Source: an uncultured Bergeyella sp. (GTDB taxonomy: Bacteria > Bacteroidota > Bacteroidia > Flavobacteriales > Weeksellaceae). From it: a stretch of 9,623 nt of DNA. Below are positions 1-3,848 of this stretch, in pieces (position 1 is the first letter of the stretch; the number at the start of each line of letters is the position of its first letter). The notes beneath the pieces are model-generated. The model was not told the origin of the DNA. It made no database searches and saw only the letters and a program-made list of their open reading frames with translations. The translations under genes and the position numbers were made by a program. Location of the stretch: assembly GCA_916710115.1 (NCBI GenBank), contig CAKAOY010000032.1, forward strand, positions 1-9,623, written 5' to 3'.

Positions 1-653
1 CTTCCTGCTCCTTCTATTCTCATAATTAAATTACAATCGGAGGAGTTTTCTATTGTAACCACTACATCAGTACGAGATGGGTCATTATCAAATAATGCAT
101 TGAGAAGTTTTACGGATTTATTTTTGTATTCTTCCGCAGATATGGACATCAACTCTTTGAATTCTGCCTCTTCGGAGAAAGTATAGTTATTTATACCCAT
201 TGCTTGTGCGGTAGATAAGGCTGCTTTACCTGTATTACCCTCTTCGTATTGTTGAGGTGCGAATTGCAACTCGTGGCTGTTTGCTTTTATTCGTTTTCCC
301 GCTTCGTTGATTTGCTCACGGAGTGCTGCGATTTGTTTTTCACGAATCTTAGCATTCATTTCATCAAAAGAGATTTTTGTTGATGGGCGTTTTTTCAATA
401 GAGCCAACATTTCTTGTAGTTGTTCTACCCGTTGGTCGTATGGGAGAGCATTTTTTATGTACTCCTCAATCATTTCCATAAGTCTCGGTTTCAGTATATC
501 TCTTCTGGGGTCATTGGGGTGTGCATCTTTCAGAAAGGCATTGATTTCATAAATGTTTTTACTATACATTATTTGGCTATAATCTTTCTTTCTCTGTTGA
601 GAAAAAGCCATCGTAAAGACTAGCCCTGCCAAGATCAATAGTACCTTTTTCAT
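1..653 (-). CDS. Secreted DUF6759-like protein, C-terminus cut by the window edge
   Basis: Reading the minus strand from the ATG at 653 gives 217 open codons that run off the left edge, so the C-terminus is missing. Residues 1-18 form a signal peptide (MKK start, hydrophobic core, ending AFSQ), so the protein should be exported to the periplasm or beyond. The mature part begins with a charged helical stretch containing AHPNDPRR (44-51), LKPRLMEMIEEYIK (54-67) and KKRPSTKISFDEMNAKI (87-103). A Glu/Gln/Lys-rich, probably coiled-coil segment follows (about 97-125), then a beta-like end with VVVTIENSSDCNLIMRIEG. From memory this layout matches the flavobacterial family DUF6759, which has no known function; I could not check this by search. 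The start is supported by a -7 box 13 nt upstream. It lies behind the secreted-protein gene at 753-1535 on the same strand, but 99 nt and its own promoter separate them. Confidence 0.85.
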   Translation of the reverse strand, partial: MKKVLLILAGLVFTMAFSQQRKKDYSQIMYSKNIYEINAFLKDAHPNDPRRDILKPRLMEMIEEYIKNALPYDQRVEQLQEMLALLKKRPSTKISFDEMNAKIREKQIAALREQINEAGKRIKANSHELQFAPQQYEEGNTGKAALSTAQAMGINNYTFSEEAEFKELMSISAEEYKNKSVKLLNALFDNDPSRTDVVVTIENSSDCNLIMRIEGAG

Positions 654-666
654 TTCTATTTTTTTG

Positions 667-674
667 CAAATATA
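667..674 (-). promoter_or_regulatory. -7 promoter box for the DUF6759-like gene
   Basis: The minus strand reads TATATTTG, a perfect match to the Bacteroidota -7 consensus TAnnTTTG, 13 nt before the ATG. I see no TTG at the expected 17-23 nt further upstream, so the -33 half is weak or absent. Transcription would begin only a few bases before the start codon, giving a very short leader. Confidence 0.6.
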
Positions 675-752
675 TGATATTTTTAACAATTATTATTAGT
701 TCAGGAGGCTTTTTACCTTTATTAAATGGTATTTTAATGAGTGGGAATTTGG

Positions 753-1535
753 TTATTTCGGTATCATCTTTATATTGTTATTCAACCTTGAAATATATAT
801 TGGTAGATATTTGTCTATATAGGGTCTCACAGCTTCGTAGTTTTCTATGCTGGTATAACGATAGATATCGTCAGAATGATATACAAACAATAAGAAATCT
901 AATATTAGATTTTCAGGAATTTTCATATTGATAAAATAGGCTTTCCCGAAATAATTTTCTATATTTTTGACGCTTTTTTGTGCTTTTTCGTATTCATAGA
1001 GGCGTTGTTTCTTCTTAGCATCTCCTGATATTACATCGTAGATATAATTCACATCAAGTACGAATCCCCCATTTTTGAATCCCATAGGAGCATCATCGTC
1101 AGTAGTATTTTTGGATTTTTTGGCCAAGCCGATAATTTTATCAATATGCACGGGCCTTTTTTTGTAGCCTAATCGCTCTACATCGGTACGCAGGTTTCCA
1201 GTAGGTCGGAATTTTATCACAACTTCCTCAATATTGTTGTATTCTTGTTTTAGTTCTATGAAGTTTTCTGTTTTTTGGAGAATATCGTTAGTTACCTTAA
1301 TATCTTTTCTTTGGGTAAGAAACGAGGTAAAGCGAATAATATCCCCTTCCTTGGCAGGAATACTAAAAGCTCCATTAATTTTAGAAAGTATGGTTTTTTC
1401 TGTATTGAGATTGGTAACATAGATATGGTTGAGGAAAATTCTTTCGTCTTCGTTGAGGTATATATATCCCTTTACTTCTTGTGACTGTACAGAAATACCC
1501 AAAAAAACAATAAAACAAAAAATAATACTTTTCAC
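753..1535 (-). CDS. Secreted protein with a carboxypeptidase-regulatory-like N-terminal domain
   Basis: This is a 260-residue protein. Residues 1-18 are a signal peptide ending VQSQ. Residues about 20-95 look like the beta-sandwich carboxypeptidase-regulatory-like domain common in Bacteroidota outer-membrane and secreted proteins: VKGYIYL opening strand, HIYVTNLNTEKT, NGAFSIPAKEGDIIRFT in place of the usual G-x-F-x-I-x-A-x-x-G-D block, then KDIKVT. The rest (about 105-260) is mixed charged sequence with NIEEVVIKFRPTGNLRTDVERLG, a Lys-rich patch near 172-190 and several Tyr-rich segments; I do not recognise a catalytic motif. The start is GTG: no ATG occurs in frame between it and the upstream in-frame stop region, and the signal peptide begins exactly here. 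A -7 box ends only 5 nt before it. It is divergent from the PEGA-like lipoprotein gene. Specific function unknown. Confidence 0.85.
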   Translation of the reverse strand: MKSIIFCFIVFLGISVQSQEVKGYIYLNEDERIFLNHIYVTNLNTEKTILSKINGAFSIPAKEGDIIRFTSFLTQRKDIKVTNDILQKTENFIELKQEYNNIEEVVIKFRPTGNLRTDVERLGYKKRPVHIDKIIGLAKKSKNTTDDDAPMGFKNGGFVLDVNYIYDVISGDAKKKQRLYEYEKAQKSVKNIENYFGKAYFINMKIPENLILDFLLFVYHSDDIYRYTSIENYEAVRPYIDKYLPIYISRLNNNIKMIPK

Positions 1536-1540
1536 TATTG

Positions 1541-1548
1541 CAAAGGTA
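1541..1548 (-). promoter_or_regulatory. -7 promoter box for the 753-1535 gene
   Basis: The minus strand reads TACCTTTG, a perfect TAnnTTTG box, followed by CAATA and then the GTG start codon. A TTTTC about 16-20 nt upstream may act as a weak -33 element. With a start point about 5-7 nt after the box, the mRNA would begin at or beside the GTG. Confidence 0.55.
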
Positions 1549-1621
1549 TCTATTTTATCATTAGAAAATATTTTTTTTATATATTTTAACTAAAAAATGA
1601 TTAGAATTAATATTTTTTTCT

Positions 1622-1629
1622 TAACTTTG
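1622..1629 (+). promoter_or_regulatory. -7 promoter box for the PEGA-like lipoprotein gene
   Basis: TAACTTTG fits the TAnnTTTG consensus 23 nt before the ATG at 1653. No clear TTG is present at the expected -33 position; the upstream stretch is almost pure A/T. The 1536-1652 gap therefore holds two divergent promoters. Confidence 0.55.
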
Positions 1630-1652
1630 TGGAAAATTAAAATGATTTATAT

Positions 1653-2039
1653 ATGAGACGAAATTTTATTTATTCAGCAGTTTGTTTAGGTTTATTATCA
1701 CTTACATCTTGTGCTACAATTTTTACAGGTACTACGGATAAGATTACTTTTAATTCGAAGCCAGAGGGGGCAAAAGTTTATTATAAGGGGTATGAGAAAT
1801 GTGTTACTCCTTGTTCATTCAATGTAAATAGAAGCTTGTTTGATGATAGAAATAAAATTGTAGAACTAAAAAAAGAAGGATATGTTGATAAAGGTATAGA
1901 GTTGGATACTAAGTTTAATACCGTATCTATACTCAATATATTTGCAGGACTCATTCCGTGGGGAATAGATGTGGTTACGGGGTCAGTTATGAAATATGAT
2001 ACCAAAAATTATAATGTAGAATTAGAAAAGAAAAAATAA
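1653..2039 (+). CDS. Small lipoprotein with PEGA-like domain
   Basis: This is a 128-residue protein. Residues 1-20 form a lipoprotein signal with lipobox LTSC, so Cys20 should be lipidated and anchor the protein in the envelope. No acidic cluster follows the Cys, which in flavobacteria argues weakly against surface export. Residues about 28-75 resemble a PEGA-type beta domain: ITFNSKPEGAKVYYKG, then CVTPCSFNV, then a KIVELKKEGY strand. Cys50 and Cys54 (KCVTPCSF) could form a disulfide. Residues about 92-111 (SILNIFAGLIPWGIDVVTGS) are hydrophobic and Gly-rich and could be a membrane-associated hairpin; similar short lipoproteins opening CATIFTGT occur in many Gram-negatives and phages. PEGA domains are linked to surface-layer or wall binding, but no specific role can be assigned. 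Directly after its stop lies the decayed copy of the downstream cassette. Confidence 0.85.
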   Translation: MRRNFIYSAVCLGLLSLTSCATIFTGTTDKITFNSKPEGAKVYYKGYEKCVTPCSFNVNRSLFDDRNKIVELKKEGYVDKGIELDTKFNTVSILNIFAGLIPWGIDVVTGSVMKYDTKNYNVELEKKK

Positions 2040-2101
2040 ATTGAATCAGGTATAGCCGTTAGCTGGCATATTTTATAGGACTATAATACCGCTAACGATA
2101 A

Positions 2102-2205
2102 GGCTTCTTGATGTATTTAACATATGATTATTTTTTTAGGATAAAGAAATAGCATAAATAACAATCCCTTACAAATTTTGTAAGGGATTGTTTGTTTATT
2201 GAGGA
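2102..2205 (+). repeat. Direct repeat, copy 1 (104 bp)
   Basis: Aligned without gaps to 3732-3835, this copy differs at five positions by my count (2104, 2110, 2111, 2113, 2139) and is identical from 2140 to 2205. It carries the end of the two-TM gene and the hairpin terminator. The two copies lie in the same orientation 1630 bp apart. Confidence 0.9.
2160..2192. terminator. Bidirectional hairpin terminator, copy 1
   Basis: A perfect 16-nt inverted repeat (AACAATCCCTTACAAA and its complement) around one central T; the practical RNA stem is about 13 bp with an A/T loop. A U-rich tract (TTTGTTTATT) follows on the plus strand and TTATTTATG on the minus strand. It lies between the plus-strand PEGA-like lipoprotein gene and the minus-strand regulator remnant, so it could stop transcripts from both sides. 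Confidence 0.8.
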
Positions 2206-2300
2206 TTGTAAATAGTATATTGTTTTTATCAATAAGGATAATATAAGTATAGTAAAAATAAAGTAGAATGCTCAAAAGTAAAAAAATGAAAAATATAGTT

Positions 2301-2653
2301 TTATTTCTGTAGAAGAGCCTTTAAGTGTTTTACTTCTTCCTCTGATTTTTGTAAAAGTTTTTCGTAGATTTTTTTATTTTCTATGTAGAGCTTATTGATA
2401 AGGTCAAGTGAGGTACAGGTCTCTTTGTCTTGTTGTTTATGGTTGTCAATATCAAGTATATCTGTATCTGTTATATCTGTTTTTAGTATTTTGGTAATCA
2501 TAAAGAGTTTTTCCACACTAATTTTAGAGATGCCACTTTCTATTTTAGTATAGGAACTTTAGTTAATGTCCAGTTTGGTTGCTATATACTCTTGGCAAAA
2601 TCCCTTTACATTTTGTGTTTTTTTATTTTACGAGCGATAGTTTCATTATTCAC
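2301..2653 (-). pseudogene. Broken XRE-family (HTH_3) transcriptional regulator
   Basis: The minus strand encodes a Cro/CI-type regulator in two disrupted frames. From a GTG at 2653 it reads NNETIARKIKKHKM and hits a stop at 2606-2608. Shifting frame there gives VKGFCQEYIATKLDIN, a stop at 2559-2561, then SSYTKIESGISKISVEKLF. Together this is a typical flavobacterial helix-turn-helix (pattern GxSQExxAxxLxIxQxxYxKIExG). The second stop falls where Gln is usual, so a single CAA to TAA change would explain it; the first lesion fits a one-base deletion. The open tail (GTG at 2516 to stop at 2301, 71 residues) holds the last helix of the domain and a coiled coil (about residues 37-71, ending EEEVKHLKALLQK), so alone it should not bind DNA. 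It is divergent from the 262-residue lipoprotein gene, the usual position for a local regulator. Confidence 0.8.
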
Positions 2654-2701
2654 AATGGTAATAGTTTTATTTATAAATATAATAAATTATTATTAAATAT
2701 A

Positions 2702-2732
2702 TTGTTTTTTTAAAAGTATTTAATTAAATTTG
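2702..2732 (+). promoter_or_regulatory. Promoter of the lipoprotein/two-TM cassette
   Basis: TTG at 2702-2704, a 20-nt spacer, then TAAATTTG at 2725-2732: a full match to the Bacteroidota TTG-N17-23-TAnnTTTG promoter. The expected start point near 2738 leaves a leader of about 50 nt before the ATG at 2792. Confidence 0.7.
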
Positions 2733-2762
2733 TGATTCTAAAATGGTCATTTTTAGAATCAC
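2732..2762. promoter_or_regulatory. Perfect 12-bp inverted repeat over the transcription start
   Basis: GTGATTCTAAAA (2732-2743) and its exact complement TTTTAGAATCAC (2751-2762) flank a 7-nt loop, TGGTCAT. The left arm begins on the last base of the -7 box and covers the likely start point. This could be an operator for a dimeric regulator, such as the neighbouring XRE protein before it was broken, or an RNA hairpin near the 5' end of the mRNA that affects stability or translation. The sequence does not decide between these. Confidence 0.65.
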
Positions 2763-2791
2763 GGATTGTTTAATTTTAAAATGTTATTAAA

Positions 2792-3580
2792 ATGAAGAAA
2801 TTAGCATTATTATTTGGATTATTGATTGTTATTTTTAGTTGTGACAGACATGACAAAAATGAATTAGTTAGTCAAACATCAACGGAAAAGAGATTATTAA
2901 CAGATGCTCAGATTAAATTGATTGGACAAAAACATAATGAGTATTTAGAGAAAGCTTTTGCATTGAATAAGTGGAGTAAAAAATCCGATTTGCAAGAGTT
3001 TGAAAATAATTATAAAAAAATAATTATAAAAGATGTTGATACAGAAGTATTAAATAAAAAAAATGCAATAAACAATATTGATGAAAATTATAATTTAATA
3101 AAGAATAATTTGAATGATAAGCATAATATCGTTTATTTTGAAAGGGTAATTAAATTTTTATCTTATATGAATGAGGAACAAAATGTAGAAAATATTAGTA
3201 ATTATTTAGATTCCGTGAGATTAGAATTTGATAATAAAGATATATCATCTCAGCGTGATTATGAGACATTTTTTGTATTTATAGAAGTTCTTAAAAGTTC
3301 TGCAAGGTTTTGGTTATCTGAAAATATGGGAGGAGAAGGGCATTACATTAGGTATAAAAAGATGGAATATAAAGGAAAGTATATAGAGTATGGTAGATGG
3401 AGACCATGTTTGAGAGATGTTATGGAAGCAGATGGAATGAGTGCAGCTGCTGGATTTACTATTTCTGCCGCAGCAGCAGCCCTATCTGGACCAGTTGCTC
3501 CTATAACTTTTATTGGAAGTATCGCAGCAGAATCAGGTATAGCATCGGCTTGGGCATATTATAGAAGTAATAATTGTTAA
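2792..3580 (+). CDS. Lipoprotein with Ala/Gly-rich hydrophobic C-terminus, possible toxin-like effector
   Basis: This is a 262-residue protein. Residues 1-17 form a lipoprotein signal peptide ending IFSC, so Cys17 should be lipidated; acidic residues just after it (CDRHDKNE) are loosely compatible with surface export. Residues 30-180 are charged, Asn/Lys-rich and mostly helical, opening with LTDAQIKLIGQKHNEYLEKAF. That IGxxHNxxL pattern recalls uncharacterised Bacteroidota secreted proteins, from memory. A Gly/aromatic stretch follows (NMGGEGHYIRYKK, GRWRPC). Residues about 216-256 are strikingly hydrophobic and small-residue-rich (AAAGFTISAAAAALSGP, then TFIGSIAAESGIASAWAYY), and the protein ends in Cys. 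This resembles membrane-inserting tails of bacteriocin-like proteins, but no family is recognised. It is very AT-rich, has its own promoter, and is followed 10 nt later by a small two-TM gene. The start fits the signal peptide. Function unknown; an antagonism role is my inference. Confidence 0.85.
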   Translation: MKKLALLFGLLIVIFSCDRHDKNELVSQTSTEKRLLTDAQIKLIGQKHNEYLEKAFALNKWSKKSDLQEFENNYKKIIIKDVDTEVLNKKNAINNIDENYNLIKNNLNDKHNIVYFERVIKFLSYMNEEQNVENISNYLDSVRLEFDNKDISSQRDYETFFVFIEVLKSSARFWLSENMGGEGHYIRYKKMEYKGKYIEYGRWRPCLRDVMEADGMSAAAGFTISAAAAALSGPVAPITFIGSIAAESGIASAWAYYRSNNC

Positions 3581-3590
3581 TATTATATTT

Positions 3591-3782
3591 ATGAAAAAGA
3601 GAATATTAATAAGCGTATTATATTTTATAGGTGTTGTGTTCGTATATATCGTATTTTATACTACTAAGGATAAGGCATTTCTTTCGTTGCGGATAGAGGA
3701 AATATTGGTTTATTCCGTAATATCGGTAGTTGGTTTCTTAGTATATTTAACATATGATTATTTTTTTAAGATAAAGAAATAG
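3591..3782 (+). CDS. Small protein with two membrane segments, possible immunity partner
   Basis: This 63-residue protein starts 10 nt after the stop of the lipoprotein gene and is very likely on the same mRNA. Two hydrophobic segments span about residues 5-24 (ILISVLYFIGVVFVYIVFYT) and 38-59 (ending GFLVYLTYDYFF), joined by a short charged loop (TKDKAFLSLRIEE), with Lys-rich ends. By the positive-inside rule both ends should be cytoplasmic, making an inner-membrane hairpin. No family is recognised. Small two-TM proteins directly behind a membrane-active toxin gene are often immunity proteins, and that is a hypothesis here; it could equally help export or anchor the lipoprotein. Its last codons are duplicated at 2102-2151, where the rest of the gene is lost. 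Confidence 0.75.
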   Translation: MKKRILISVLYFIGVVFVYIVFYTTKDKAFLSLRIEEILVYSVISVVGFLVYLTYDYFFKIKK

Positions 3783-3835
3783 CATAAATAACAATCCCTT
3801 ACAAATTTTGTAAGGGATTGTTTGTTTATTGAGGA
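3732..3835 (+). repeat. Direct repeat, copy 2 (104 bp)
   Basis: This copy contains the intact 3' end of the two-TM gene and its terminator, and pairs with 2102-2205 at 99 of 104 positions by my alignment. It is probably the parental or better-preserved copy because its coding part is still in frame. Confidence 0.9.
3790..3822. terminator. Bidirectional hairpin terminator, copy 2
   Basis: The same perfect 16-nt inverted repeat as copy 1, followed by TTTGTTTATT. It sits between the convergent two-TM gene (stop at 3782) and murF-alr (stop at 3849), so it should end both transcripts. Confidence 0.85.
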
Positions 3836-3848
3836 ATATATGAGAAGA

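Larger units (their letters stand above)
2043..2205 (+). pseudogene. Decayed 3' remnant of a second lipoprotein/two-TM cassette
   Basis: Three nt after the PEGA-like lipoprotein stop, 2043-2056 is identical to 3530-3543, inside the last codons of the 262-residue lipoprotein gene. Translated, it starts ESGIAVSW against ESGIASAW in the intact gene, and after a one-base shift continues AYF against AYY. The similarity fades near 2088. From 2102 to 2205 the match resumes with 3732-3835: the last codons of the two-TM gene (YLTYDYFFRIKK, stop at 2149-2151, against YLTYDYFFKIKK) plus the terminator. The offset between copies changes from 1487 to 1630, so about 143 bp, mostly the 5' part of the two-TM gene, is missing here. 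No start codon or intact frame remains. It reads as the tail of a former tandem paralogue whose front was lost when the PEGA gene end was joined to it. Confidence 0.75.

Noticed and set aside
700..740. Possible terminator between the two left-hand minus-strand genes
   Set aside because: Only a 6-bp A/T-only inverted repeat (ATTAAA/TTTAAT) and a 3-bp GC stem are present; too weak to call.
674..931. Plus-strand open frame of 85 codons
   Set aside because: It overlaps the 3' end of the secreted-protein gene on the other strand and the -7 box of the DUF6759-like gene, and its translation shows no domain or signal that would favour it.
2057..2097. Integron attC-like site suggested by GTTAGC...GCTAAC
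   Set aside because: The arms are in the opposite order to attC sites (which run RYYYAAC...GTTRRRY), the cores do not fit the consensus, and there is no integrase or cassette array nearby.
2301..2516. The 71-residue open frame as an independent small gene
   Set aside because: Its upstream sequence continues in the same frame as recognisable HTH sequence interrupted by a stop, so it is better read as the tail of a broken regulator than as a separate gene.
2102..3835. Composite transposon or insertion sequence flanked by the direct repeats
   Set aside because: The repeats are explained by duplicated gene ends plus terminator; no transposase, terminal inverted repeats or target duplication is visible.
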